From Pseudomonadota bacterium (GTDB lineage: Bacteria > Pseudomonadota > Gammaproteobacteria > Enterobacterales > Enterobacteriaceae), in assembly GCA_018261615.1 (NCBI GenBank), contig JAGTSE010000045.1:1-33202 (forward strand): a stretch of DNA of 33,202 bases, written 5' to 3'. Each line of letters opens with the position of its first letter. Position 1 is the first letter of the stretch. The notes below the pieces were generated by a model. It was not told the origin of the DNA and ran no database searches. It saw nothing but the letters and a program-made list of their open reading frames with translations. A program made the translations under genes and the position numbers. Positions 1 through 7,703 of this stretch are shown one piece after another.

Positions 1-12
1 GCTAAGTAACAT

Positions 13-46
13 AAAAAAATCCGTAATCCCTGTGAGATTACGGATT
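13..46 (-). terminator. Rho-independent terminator of nupC
   Basis: A perfect 11-bp inverted repeat (18-28 with 36-46, loop 29-35) is followed, on the minus strand, by a run of six or more U residues (A13-A18 on the plus strand). It lies 85 bases beyond the nupC stop codon, in the right orientation to end nupC transcription. Confidence 0.88.
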
Positions 47-130
47 CTTACACAGCCACTGGATCGTTCAACCGATCCTTAACTGATCGGCATTAGGGAA
101 TTCCCCGGTTTTTTGTCTCGTGCGTCGCTA

Positions 131-1318
131 TCAGATCACCAGCGCGGCGATGGCGGCTGACAGCACACTGACCAGCGTCGAGCCGTACACCAGCTTCAGA
201 CCAAAGCGGGAAACTACGTTGCCTTGCTCTTCATTCAGGCCTTTGATCGCGCCTGCGATAATGCCGATAGAGGAGAAGTTTGCGAAGGAAACGAGGAACA
301 CCGACAGGATGCCTTCAGAGCGCGGGGAGAGGTTAGCTGCGATTTTTTGCAGATCCATCATTGCCACGAATTCGTTAGACACCAGTTTGGTTGCCATGAT
401 GCTGGCGACCTGCAATGCCTCGTTCGCCGGCACACCCAGAATCCAGGCGATCGGATAGAAGATATAACCGAGAATGCCCTGGAAGGAGATGCCGAAAACA
501 GCAGCAAACAGCGCGTTCAGGCCGGAGATCAGCGCGATAAAGCCGATCAACATTGCCGCCACGATAATCGCCACTTTAAAGCCCGCCAGAATGTATTCAC
601 CCAGCATTTCGAAGAAGCTTTGACCTTCGTGCAGTTTTGCCATTTGCAGGTTTTCTTCGCTCTCTTCAACACGGTACGGGTTGATTAGCGACAGAATAAT
701 AAAGGTGCTGAACATGTTCAGTACCAGTGCCGCCACCACATATTTTGGCTGGAGCATGGTCATGTACGCGCCGACGATGGACATGGAAACCGTTGACATT
801 GCTGTCGCGGCCATGGTGTACATGCGGTTGCGTGACATTTTGCCGAGGATATCTTTATAGGCGATAAAGTTTTCGGACTGACCCAGAATCAGGGAGCTGA
901 CGGCGTTAAAAGACTCCAGTTTGCCCATGCCGTTAACTTTGGAAAGCACCGTCCCGATGGCGCGAATAATGATTGGCAGTACACGAATGTGCTGCAGAAT
1001 ACCGATCAAGGCAGAAATAAAGACGATTGGGCATAGCACTTTCAGGAAGAAGAACGCCAGACCCTGGTCATTCATTTTACCGAAGACGAAGTTAGTGCCT
1101 TCGTTGGCAAAACCGAGCAGTTTTTCAAACATTTCGGAGAAGCCTTTCACGAAGCCAAGGCCAATATCAGAGTTCAGGAAGAACCAGGCCAGTAAAACTT
1201 CAATTACCAGCAGTTGAATAACAAAACGAATGCGGACTTTCTTGCGATCACTGCTGAAGAGCAGGGCAAGCAGCGCCACAACAGCAAGCGCCAGGACAAA
1301 GTGCAGAACGCGGGACAT
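131..1318 (-). CDS. nupC: Nucleoside:H+ symporter NupC
   Basis: Inner-membrane concentrative nucleoside transporter (CNT family) that imports pyrimidine and adenine nucleosides with protons. The protein is hydrophobic along its length and matches my memory of K-12 NupC almost throughout, including GQSENFIAYKDI, SLINPYRVE and the C-terminal region with NEFVAM and FANFSSIG. I chose the start at 1318 (ATG, protein beginning MSRVLHFVL) because it aligns with the K-12 start and has GGAG 6 bases upstream; the longer reading frame adds 13 residues unlike the family. Length is 395 residues against 400 in K-12. The difference is a short in-frame loss near residue 280 (NALFAAVFGISFQG), where K-12 has about five more residues including GWFGY. 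It is a single gene, divergent from mntH. Confidence 0.97.
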   Translation of the reverse strand: MSRVLHFVLALAVVALLALLFSSDRKKVRIRFVIQLLVIEVLLAWFFLNSDIGLGFVKGFSEMFEKLLGFANEGTNFVFGKMNDQGLAFFFLKVLCPIVFISALIGILQHIRVLPIIIRAIGTVLSKVNGMGKLESFNAVSSLILGQSENFIAYKDILGKMSRNRMYTMAATAMSTVSMSIVGAYMTMLQPKYVVAALVLNMFSTFIILSLINPYRVEESEENLQMAKLHEGQSFFEMLGEYILAGFKVAIIVAAMLIGFIALISGLNALFAAVFGISFQGILGYIFYPIAWILGVPANEALQVASIMATKLVSNEFVAMMDLQKIAANLSPRSEGILSVFLVSFANFSSIGIIAGAIKGLNEEQGNVVSRFGLKLVYGSTLVSVLSAAIAALVI

Positions 1319-1413
1319 ATTTGCTCCAAATATGAGACGGGTAGGAATTTTGTGCACATTCTATGTAACAAGCGGAAAGAAAACGAGATCAAACACGCAC
1401 TATATTGATGTCG

Positions 1414-1429
1414 TGTGACCAGACTCAAA
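1414..1429. promoter_or_regulatory. Possible CRP site upstream of nupC
   Basis: TGTGA, six bases, then TCAAA resembles a CRP site with one good half (TGTGA-N6-TCACA consensus). It lies about 95 bases upstream of the nupC start codon. In E. coli nupC is known to be controlled by CRP and CytR, which makes a site here plausible, but the match is only partial. Confidence 0.35.
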
Positions 1430-1612
1430 AATAGTGATCAAACATACATTTTTGTTATGTTAAGTAAGTGCGTGAAAAGTTACGTTGAAATGCTACACTC
1501 TTAACATAATTCGACGATGGTTCCTGCTATCGCCCTCACCATCCTTGAGATCTGGCCCTTCTATCGTTTCTGACTATCAGAGAAATCAGGTAAACCCACC
1601 ATAAATGAACTT

Positions 1613-1631
1613 GATAATCATTCGCATTTTG
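1613..1631 (+). promoter_or_regulatory. Fur-box-like site upstream of mntH
   Basis: GATAATCATTCGCATTTT resembles the Fur consensus GATAATGATAATCATTATC: the first two hexamer units match well and the third is weaker. It lies 42 bases upstream of the mntH start codon. Fur repression of mntH is established in E. coli and Salmonella, so position and sequence agree. Confidence 0.6.
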
Positions 1632-1639
1632 ATAGCATG

Positions 1640-1661
1640 AAACATAGCAAAGGCTATATTT
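1640..1661 (+). promoter_or_regulatory. MntR operator of mntH
   Basis: AAACATAGC and GCTATATTT form an interrupted palindrome around AAAG, very close to the MntR box known upstream of E. coli mntH. It overlaps a -10-like TATATT (1655-1660) and ends 11 bases before the start codon, so MntR with bound Mn2+ would block the promoter. The right arm differs from a perfect palindrome at one position. Confidence 0.82.
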
Positions 1662-1672
1662 AGGGGCAATAA

Positions 1673-2911
1673 ATGAACAATAGTCGCGTTGAGAATAGTA
1701 GTGGGCGTGCAGCGCGCAAGTTAAAGCTGGCGCTAATGGGGCCTGCGTTTATTGCCGCGATTGGTTACATCGATCCGGGGAATTTCGCCACCAACATCCA
1801 GGCAGGAGCCAGCTTCGGCTACCAGTTGCTGTGGGTTGTTGTGTGGGCTAACGTCATGGCGATGTTGATCCAGTTGCTGTCTGCCAAGCTCGGTATCGCC
1901 ACCGGAAAAAACCTTGCTGAGCAGATCCGCGATCACTATCCGCGTCCACTGGTGTGGTTTTACTGGATTCAGGCGGAAATCATCGCCATGGCAACCGATC
2001 TGGCGGAATTTATTGGCGCCGCGATTGGCTTCAAATTGCTCCTTGGCGTTTCGCTGCTGCAAGGCGCAGTACTCACCGGTATTGCGACATTCCTTATTTT
2101 GATGTTGCAACGTCGCGGGCAAAAACCCCTCGAGAAAGTCATTGGCGGGCTGCTGCTGTTTGTGGCGGCGGCATACATTGTTGAGCTGGCCTTTTCGCAG
2201 CCAAAGTTGGCGCAACTGGCGCAAGGCATTGTCATCCCCAGCTTGCCGGGAACAGACGCTGTGTTCCTCGCAGCGGGTGTACTGGGCGCGACTATCATGC
2301 CACATGTGATTTACCTGCATTCGTCGCTAACGCAGCATCTGCATCAGGGCACGCAGCACGAGCGCTACTCTGCGACAAAATGGGACGTAGGCATTGCCAT
2401 GACCATTGCCGGCTTTGTTAACCTGGCGATGATGGCGACGGCAGCGGCGGCGTTTCATTTTAACGGACATACCGGCGTGGCGGATCTCGATCAGGCTTAT
2501 CTGACGCTGGAACCGCTTTTAAGCCACTCTGCGGCAACCATTTTTGGCTTGAGTCTGGTGGCTGCCGGCCTCTCCTCCACCGTGGTGGGGACGCTGGCGG
2601 GACAGGTGGTGATGCAGGGGTTTGTCCGCTTTCACATTCCGCTGTGGGTGCGCCGTAGCATTACCATGATGCCGTCGTTTATCGTTATCTGGCTGGGGCT
2701 GGACCCGACCCGCATCCTGGTGATGAGCCAGGTGTTGTTGAGCTTCGGCATCGCACTGGCGCTGGTGCCGTTACTGGTCTTTACCAGCGACCGTAAATTG
2801 ATGGGTGGGCTGGTAAACAGCGCGCTGGTGAAACGCACAGGTTGGTTAATTGTGGTGCTGGTGGTGAGCTTAAATGGCTGGCTGCTGGTCGGAACACTTG
2901 CGGGTTTATAA
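1673..2911 (+). CDS. mntH: Mn2+/divalent metal:H+ symporter MntH (NRAMP)
   Basis: NRAMP-family inner-membrane transporter that imports Mn2+ (and Fe2+ less well) using the proton gradient; important under peroxide stress and iron limitation. The metal-binding DPGN motif of TM1 is at residues 34-37 and the MPH motif of TM6 at 209-211, both intact. Length is 412 residues, identical to K-12 MntH, with about eleven hydrophobic segments expected. The ATG at 1673 has AGGGG 7 bases upstream and the protein aligns with the K-12 start. Single gene, divergent from nupC, with Fur-like and MntR sites in front of it. Scattered substitutions relative to K-12 (for example NNSRVENSS near the N-terminus) indicate a related species rather than E. 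coli itself. Confidence 0.97.
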   Translation: MNNSRVENSSGRAARKLKLALMGPAFIAAIGYIDPGNFATNIQAGASFGYQLLWVVVWANVMAMLIQLLSAKLGIATGKNLAEQIRDHYPRPLVWFYWIQAEIIAMATDLAEFIGAAIGFKLLLGVSLLQGAVLTGIATFLILMLQRRGQKPLEKVIGGLLLFVAAAYIVELAFSQPKLAQLAQGIVIPSLPGTDAVFLAAGVLGATIMPHVIYLHSSLTQHLHQGTQHERYSATKWDVGIAMTIAGFVNLAMMATAAAAFHFNGHTGVADLDQAYLTLEPLLSHSAATIFGLSLVAAGLSSTVVGTLAGQVVMQGFVRFHIPLWVRRSITMMPSFIVIWLGLDPTRILVMSQVLLSFGIALALVPLLVFTSDRKLMGGLVNSALVKRTGWLIVVLVVSLNGWLLVGTLAGL

Positions 2912-2918
2912 TGAAAAT

Positions 2919-2944
2919 GCCCGCAGGCGTTTGGCGTTGCGGGC
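2919..2944. terminator. Hairpin between convergent mntH and ypeC
   Basis: GCCCGCA (2919-2925) pairs with TGCGGGC (2938-2944) around a 12-base loop. On the minus strand it is followed by ATTTTCATT, so it could end ypeC transcripts; on the plus strand there is no U-run. It starts 8 bases after the mntH stop codon, so it may also protect the mntH mRNA end. Confidence 0.55.
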
Positions 2945-2955
2945 AGAGTGTTTAA

Positions 2956-2977
2956 TGCCGGATAGCGCTATCTGGCA
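2956..2977. repeat. REP-like palindrome between mntH and ypeC
   Basis: TGCCGGATAGC is followed directly by GCTATCTGGCA, an 11-bp inverted repeat with one G-U position. The TGCCGGAT start is typical of enterobacterial REP/BIME elements, which sit between convergent genes as here. Only one unit is present. Confidence 0.55.
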
Positions 2978-2983
2978 CGGAAA

Positions 2984-3304
2984 TTAGTGGTGATGACCAC
3001 GCCACGGGCCGCCATGATCATCGTGGTCGCGCCAGCCTTCGCTATAGCCGCGTTCGTAAGCATCGCGCTTATCCCAACCGCGATGCCAGCCGCGATCGTG
3101 TCTATACCAGCGGTCACCGCGCCATTCATAGTTGCGACCCCAGTAATCCCGGTCACGCCAGCGTCCACCGTCCCAGTAGTTACCATAGTTATCGCGATCG
3201 CCAATTTGCAATTTAATCGACGGCAACAGGGTGATTTCGCCAGCATTAGCGACCAGCGGCGCTGAAGCCATTAACACTACTGCCAGAATCAGTGACCTGA
3301 ACAT
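2984..3304 (-). CDS. ypeC: Secreted DUF2502 protein YpeC
   Basis: Small exported protein of unknown function. Residues 1-21 form a clear signal peptide ending NAG or ANA before the mature region. The mature part starts with EITLLPSIKLQIGDRD, which matches K-12 YpeC, and is then rich in Arg, Trp, Tyr, Asp, Gly and His, ending GHHH. Length is 106 residues against about 108 in K-12. The ATG at 3304 has AGGAG 6 bases upstream (3310-3314). It is a single gene convergent with mntH; the aldo-keto reductase gene lies upstream in the same direction with a 123-base gap. The acidic, His-rich tail invites a metal-binding guess, but nothing in the sequence proves it. Confidence 0.93.
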   Translation of the reverse strand: MFRSLILAVVLMASAPLVANAGEITLLPSIKLQIGDRDNYGNYWDGGRWRDRDYWGRNYEWRGDRWYRHDRGWHRGWDKRDAYERGYSEGWRDHDDHGGPWRGHHH

Positions 3305-3427
3305 ATTCTTCTCCTCACGATCGGGCCGAAACGGCCTGTTACAACAATTTTACGGGGCGGCAATACTCCGTATTATTGGCGGAACTCTTAAAATCGTGAA
3401 TGGCAGCACTTTTTGCTAAAACGGTAT

Positions 3428-4426
3428 TTATTTTGTACCGCACAGAATTGCATCGATCTCAGCTCGTTCATCAGTAGTGAAGTGACGGTTTTCCAGCATA
3501 CCAACCGCATCGTCGAGCTGGCTTATCTTGCTGGCGCCAATCAGTACCGACGTCACCTTATCATCCCGCAGCACCCATGCCAGCGCCATCTGCGACAGCT
3601 TCTGACCACGCCGTTGCGCCAGCGCATTCAGCGCACGCACGATGTTCAGTTTTTGCGTGGTAAGCTGCTCTGGATTGAGAAAACGGCTACCGCTGGCAGC
3701 GCGTGAATCCGCCGGGATCCCCTGCAAATAGCGGTCGGTTAGCTGCCCGCCAGCCAGCGGAGAGAAGGCAATACTGCCAACCCCTTTTCCCTGCAGTACA
3801 TCCAGCAATCCGTCTTCAACCCAGCGTTCAAACATTGAGTATTTGGGCTGATGGATCAGACAAGGCGTTCCAAGGTCATTAAGAATATCAATAGCTTCCC
3901 GCGTCTGTGCCGCCGGATAGTTAGACAGACCGACGTACAGTGCTTTGCCCTGGCGCACAATATGATCCAGCGCGCGCATCGTCTCTTTCAGCGGTGTTTC
4001 CGGATCCGGGCGGTGGTGGTAGAAAATATCTACATACTCAAGCCCCATCCGACGCAGGCTTTGATCGAGGCTGGCAATCAAATATTTGCGGGAACCCCAG
4101 TCGCCATACGGGCCATCCCACATGGTGTAACCGGCTTTGGTGGAGATAATCAGTTCGTCCCGTAGGGAGTGAAAATCCTCATGCAGGATGCGGCCAAAAT
4201 TACGTTCAGCCGATCCCGGCGGCGGCCCATAGTTATTGGCAAGGTCGAAGTGTGTAATGCCGAGATTGAAAGCGTGCTGCAATAACTGACGGCTGTTTTC
4301 CAGCAGAGTGGTCTCACCAAAGTTGTGCCACAGCCCAAGTGAAATGGCCGGAAGCTTCAATCCGCTGTCGCCGCAGCGACGATATGCCATGTTTTGATAA
4401 CGCGCAGGATCTGCCTGATAAGCCAT
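3428..4426 (-). CDS. Aldo-keto reductase, YghZ-like (AKR14 type)
   Basis: NAD(P)H-dependent aldo-keto reductase of the YghZ group; K-12 YghZ reduces L-glyceraldehyde 3-phosphate and methylglyoxal. The tetrad is visible: Asp61 and Tyr66 in FDLANNYGPPPGSAE, Lys97 in STKAGY, and His138 in FYHHRPD. A C-terminal cofactor-binding stretch reads TSVLIGASKISQLDD. The 332 residues are slightly fewer than YghZ (346), mostly at the C-terminus, and divergence from YghZ suggests a separate paralogue. Salmonella has a similar oxidoreductase gene between ypeC and ipdC (STM2406, from memory), while K-12 has none here, so this is probably an ancestral gene lost from E. coli. The start ATG at 4426 gives an N-terminus (MAYQADPARYQNMAYRRCG) that aligns with YghZ. 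Substrate unknown. Confidence 0.9.
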   Translation of the reverse strand: MAYQADPARYQNMAYRRCGDSGLKLPAISLGLWHNFGETTLLENSRQLLQHAFNLGITHFDLANNYGPPPGSAERNFGRILHEDFHSLRDELIISTKAGYTMWDGPYGDWGSRKYLIASLDQSLRRMGLEYVDIFYHHRPDPETPLKETMRALDHIVRQGKALYVGLSNYPAAQTREAIDILNDLGTPCLIHQPKYSMFERWVEDGLLDVLQGKGVGSIAFSPLAGGQLTDRYLQGIPADSRAASGSRFLNPEQLTTQKLNIVRALNALAQRRGQKLSQMALAWVLRDDKVTSVLIGASKISQLDDAVGMLENRHFTTDERAEIDAILCGTK

Positions 4427-4485
4427 GCTGTATTCCTTTTATGTCATTGTTGTGTAAGAGCCTGGCCCATTAGGCTATCTTATTT

Positions 4486-4584
4486 GCCATTTTGGACCTG
4501 TTGCTAGAGGTGATGCTGCCAAAAACCGATCTGCCGGATCTGTTACGGGATGTCACCCACGCACGCGAAGCGCGTAATGGCTAA
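4486..4584 (+). pseudogene. ipdC: 3' remnant of indolepyruvate decarboxylase gene (ipdC)
   Basis: The frame ending TAA at 4582-4584 reads LLLEVMLPKTDLPDLL followed by a short tail ending EARNG. This resembles the last 30 residues of enterobacterial indolepyruvate decarboxylases as I remember them (IEVMLPKADIPPLL, tail ending LEACNNA). The rest of the roughly 550-residue ThDP enzyme is missing: only about 60 bases separate this scrap from the start codon of the aldo-keto reductase at 4426. In Salmonella ipdC sits between yfeO and the same aldo-keto reductase gene, so the position is that expected of a deleted gene. It has no start codon or ribosome site and is not expected to be expressed. Confidence 0.72.
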
Positions 4585-4587
4585 GCG

Positions 4588-5823
4588 TTATTGATTGCGC
4601 CGGGGAACAATCATTATCGGTTTCCCGACCAGTAGTAGCCAGGCGGGAAGGATCACGATGCACAATAGCGGCAGCAGTGTCGTATCTGGCACCACCACGG
4701 CGGCAAGAAACAGGCTCAGCCAGCCATCGCGCGTTACCACCAACACCATACCGAGCACCGCGCAAGAAACCGTCACGGCAGCGGGCACGGCATCGACATG
4801 CTCATGCAGCATCAACCCGAGCGCCACACCGACAAACACCGCTGGGAAAATACGCCCGCCGCGAAAACCGCAGGCGGCAGCTACCACCAGTGCAGACAGT
4901 TTTACCACTGCAAACAGCAGGTAATCCGTCACCGTTAGCGTCTGGGCGAAGACCAGTTGTTGCATCTCGTCCAGCCCCTTAAACAGCGTGACTGGCCCGC
5001 CAATGATCCCCAGCAGACCAAGCAGGAAGCCGCCAACGCCAAGAACCAGCACCGGGTTGTGCAGCCGGTGCATCAACCGGTGCAGGCGCGGCAGGCACCA
5101 GACGGCAACCATACCCAGCGCGATGGCAAAAACAGCCACTACCGCGCCGCTGATGATATCGACGATATGTAACTGAGGATAATGGGGGATTGGCAGAGCA
5201 AAATGGGGCAGGGCAAACAAACTGCTGGTCAGCGCGCCAGCTGTGGCGGCCATCAGCGGCGCGAATAAACGGTCCCACAGCGGCACGTCATTGCTGGTGG
5301 TCAGGGTTTGTGAAAACACCAGCGCTGCCGCTACCGGCGTACCGAACAGCGCGCCAAGGGTGCCCGCCGAGGCGAGGATGGTCCAGTCCAGCGGCGCTAC
5401 GCGCGGGAAGATGCGTGCACCCAGCGCCACCGCGAGCGCAATATTTAACACCATTACCGGATGTTCCGGCCCAAGGCTAACGCCGCCCGCCAGCCCGAGG
5501 ATCAGCGCTAGTAGCAGGCCGGGCAACGCTTTGACTGACACTGGCGCATTGATCAGCGGGACGCTCACCGGATCAGGACCGCCGTGCTCGCGACTGAAAC
5601 GGATCACCAAACCAACAGCGATCCCGGTCAGCGTCAGTATCAATAAGATCCAGCCGGGCGAATCAGGCGCAATACCCAGTTGCCACGGAATAGCGCTCCA
5701 CAAAACAGCTTGCAGCAGCGAAGCTATCTTCATTACCAGTATCAGCACCAGGCTGGAGGCTACGCCGATAGTCAACGCCGGCAGGGCCAGTAGTAACAGT
5801 GTTCTGGCTCGCGGATGAAGCAT
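4588..5823 (-). CDS. yfeO: CLC-family ion channel-like protein YfeO
   Basis: Inner-membrane protein of the voltage-gated chloride channel (CLC) superfamily, divergent branch; function not established. It matches K-12 YfeO over its length, for example MLHPRART at the start, GGVSLGPEHPVMVLNIAL, TILASAGTLGALFGTPVAAAL and GFRGGRIFPAVFVGVALG. The CLC filter motifs are altered: SLGPEHP replaces GREGP and the GSGIP motif is not recognisable (HGGPDPVS), so transport of chloride should not be assumed. Length is 411 residues against 418 in K-12, mainly because of a shorter C-terminus. I chose the ATG at 5823 because it matches the K-12 N-terminus; the frame stays open for 31 more codons upstream but those residues are not hydrophobic and not family-like. 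It is divergent from glk and convergent with the ipdC scrap. Confidence 0.93.
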   Translation of the reverse strand: MLHPRARTLLLLALPALTIGVASSLVLILVMKIASLLQAVLWSAIPWQLGIAPDSPGWILLILTLTGIAVGLVIRFSREHGGPDPVSVPLINAPVSVKALPGLLLALILGLAGGVSLGPEHPVMVLNIALAVALGARIFPRVAPLDWTILASAGTLGALFGTPVAAALVFSQTLTTSNDVPLWDRLFAPLMAATAGALTSSLFALPHFALPIPHYPQLHIVDIISGAVVAVFAIALGMVAVWCLPRLHRLMHRLHNPVLVLGVGGFLLGLLGIIGGPVTLFKGLDEMQQLVFAQTLTVTDYLLFAVVKLSALVVAAACGFRGGRIFPAVFVGVALGLMLHEHVDAVPAAVTVSCAVLGMVLVVTRDGWLSLFLAAVVVPDTTLLPLLCIVILPAWLLLVGKPIMIVPRRNQ

Positions 5824-6000
5824 ACATAGGTCCTTGTAAAGACATCGGGGGACGCAGAACAATCTGGCGGCAGCCCGTGGGTTAATCTGTGACGTAGATC
5901 GATTATCCTGGGGCACTCATGTTATGGTCGTTGTTGTTACAGCGCCTTGAATTTACAGTGTGCCAAAGATTTATTCTGACTTTAGCGGAGCCGTAAAAGA

Positions 6001-6966
6001 ATGACAAAGTATGCTTTAGTGGGAGACGTGGGCGGTACCAACGCGCGCTTAGCGTTGTGTGATGTCGACAGTGGTGATATCTCCCGGGCCAAAACCTATT
6101 CCGGCCTCGATTACCCCAGCCTGGAAGCCGTAGTGCGCGTTTATCTTGATGAACATGGCGTCAGCGTGGAAGACGGCTGCATCGCTATTGCCTGTCCGAT
6201 TACCGGCGACTGGGTGGCGATGACGAATCACACATGGGCTTTCTCGATTGCGGAAATGAAGAAAAACCTCGGCTTTGCACATCTGGAAATTATCAATGAT
6301 TTTACCGCTGTATCAATGGCGATCCCGATGCTGAAAAAAGATCACCTGATCCAGTTTGGCGGCGGTGAGGCGGTGGAAGGCAAACCGATCGCTGTTTACG
6401 GCGCTGGTACGGGGCTTGGCGTTGCGCATCTGGTGCATGTCGATAAACGCTGGATGAGCCTGCCGGGCGAAGGTGGTCACGTCGATTTTGCACCGAACAG
6501 CGAAGAAGAGGGGATTATCCTCGAAGAACTGCGCGCGGAAATCGGCCATGTCTCCGCTGAACGTGTGCTCTCTGGTCCTGGACTGGTCAATCTCTACCGG
6601 GCGATTGTGAAATCTGACGGTCGTCTACCTGAAAATCTGCAACCCAAAGATGTTACCGAACGGGCGCTGGCGGACAGTTGCATTGACTGCCGCCGCGCAC
6701 TGTCGCTGTTCTGCGTCATCATGGGACGTTTTGGCGGTAACCTGGCGCTAAACCTCGGTACATTCGGCGGGGTGTATATCGCGGGCGGGATCGTGCCGCG
6801 CTTCCTCGATTTCTTTACCGCCTCCGGTTTTCGTGGCGGCTTTGAAGATAAAGGGCGTTTCAAATCCTATGTGCAGGACATTCCGGTCTATCTGATTGTG
6901 CACGATAATCCCGGGCTACTCGGCTCTGGCGCACATTTGCGCCAGACGCTGGGGCATTTCCTTTAA
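6001..6966 (+). CDS. glk: Glucokinase
   Basis: Cytoplasmic ATP-dependent glucokinase that phosphorylates free internal glucose (for example from maltose or trehalose breakdown) to glucose 6-phosphate. It shows the ASKHA phosphate-binding GDVGGTNARLAL (residues 8-19), catalytic Asp100 in INDFTAV, the second phosphate motif GAGTGLG (134-140) and PGEGGH (155-160). Length is 321 residues, the same as K-12 Glk. Differences from K-12 such as KSDGRLPENLQPKDV and GGVYIAGG agree with Salmonella/Citrobacter Glk as I remember it. The ATG at 6001 has GGAG 10 bases upstream. The stop codon overlaps that of convergent ypdB by four bases; in K-12 six genes (ypdC, fryA, ypdE, ypdF, fryC, fryB) lie between them. 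Confidence 0.98.
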   Translation: MTKYALVGDVGGTNARLALCDVDSGDISRAKTYSGLDYPSLEAVVRVYLDEHGVSVEDGCIAIACPITGDWVAMTNHTWAFSIAEMKKNLGFAHLEIINDFTAVSMAIPMLKKDHLIQFGGGEAVEGKPIAVYGAGTGLGVAHLVHVDKRWMSLPGEGGHVDFAPNSEEEGIILEELRAEIGHVSAERVLSGPGLVNLYRAIVKSDGRLPENLQPKDVTERALADSCIDCRRALSLFCVIMGRFGGNLALNLGTFGGVYIAGGIVPRFLDFFTASGFRGGFEDKGRFKSYVQDIPVYLIVHDNPGLLGSGAHLRQTLGHFL

Positions 6967-7691
6967 AGATTCATTAGCTGCCTGAATTCTTTAACTTTGC
7001 TGCGGCTGACGGGCACCTGAAAATCCAGGTCCTGCAGCCGCAAGATATAGGTGTTGTTGAACCACGGTTCGATCTCGCGAATTTTATCCAGATTCACGCA
7101 GTACGAGCGGTGGCAGCGAAAGAAATGCGCCGTTGGCAGCTTGCTGCAAAACTCGGTGATATTCATCGGCATCACGTACGATTCCCGCTTCGTATAGACG
7201 AAGGTCATCTTCTCATGCGCTTCCGCATAATAAATATCGTTAATGCTGGTAACAATAATACGTTCGTCTTTCACCAGGTTAATGGTGGCGTTTTCCCGTG
7301 ATTGCGGGCTGCTGGCGGTACCCGATAGCTGCTGCCAGGCCGTTTCCAGCTTTCGCAGCATGCTGATGATTCGCGACTCCTGGTACGGTTTCAGAATGTA
7401 GTCAAACGCTTCCAGTTCGAAGGCTTCGACCGCATGCTCTTTCCAGGCAGTAATAAACACAATAAAGGGTTTATGTGCGAACTGGCTGATGTTTTGCGCC
7501 AGCAATACACCATCCAGAGACGGAATATTGATATCCAGAAAGATCGCATCAACCTTGTTGTGCTGTAAATATTTCAGCACATCGAGACCATCGTCAAAAG
7601 TGCCAACGATCTCCATCTGGCTGTGTTCTTTTATCAGCCAGCTCAACTCCTGTTGCGCCAGAAATTCATCTTCAACAATGATGACCTTCAT
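6963..7691 (-). CDS. ypdB: LytTR response regulator YpdB (PyrR), pyruvate response
   Basis: Response regulator of the YpdA/YpdB (PyrS/PyrR) system, which in E. coli senses extracellular pyruvate and activates the transporter gene yhjX. The receiver domain occupies about residues 1-115, with acidic pocket Glu7-Asp8, phosphoacceptor Asp53 in FLDINIPS, and the conserved Lys in YILKPY. The LytTR DNA-binding domain follows from about 136 to 242 (INLVKDERI, FFRCHRSYCVNL, VSRSKVKEF). Length is 242 against 244 in K-12; the linker between domains (around LSGTASSPQSREN) is the variable part. It starts 12 bases after the ypdA stop codon, so the two form an operon with the sensor first. The 3' end overlaps that of glk by four bases. 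Confidence 0.96.
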   Translation of the reverse strand: MKVIIVEDEFLAQQELSWLIKEHSQMEIVGTFDDGLDVLKYLQHNKVDAIFLDINIPSLDGVLLAQNISQFAHKPFIVFITAWKEHAVEAFELEAFDYILKPYQESRIISMLRKLETAWQQLSGTASSPQSRENATINLVKDERIIVTSINDIYYAEAHEKMTFVYTKRESYVMPMNITEFCSKLPTAHFFRCHRSYCVNLDKIREIEPWFNNTYILRLQDLDFQVPVSRSKVKEFRQLMNL

Positions 7692-7703
7692 CGACTTCTC
7701 CTG

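Noticed and set aside
1562..1672. Manganese riboswitch (yybP-ykoY type) in front of mntH
   Set aside because: The visible MntR box overlaps the -10 close to the start codon, leaving little leader, and I could not see the characteristic paired elements.
5243..5818. 191-codon plus-strand frame inside yfeO
   Set aside because: Low-complexity Ser/Thr/Ala/Pro-rich translation typical of the antisense of a membrane protein gene; yfeO is conserved and complete.
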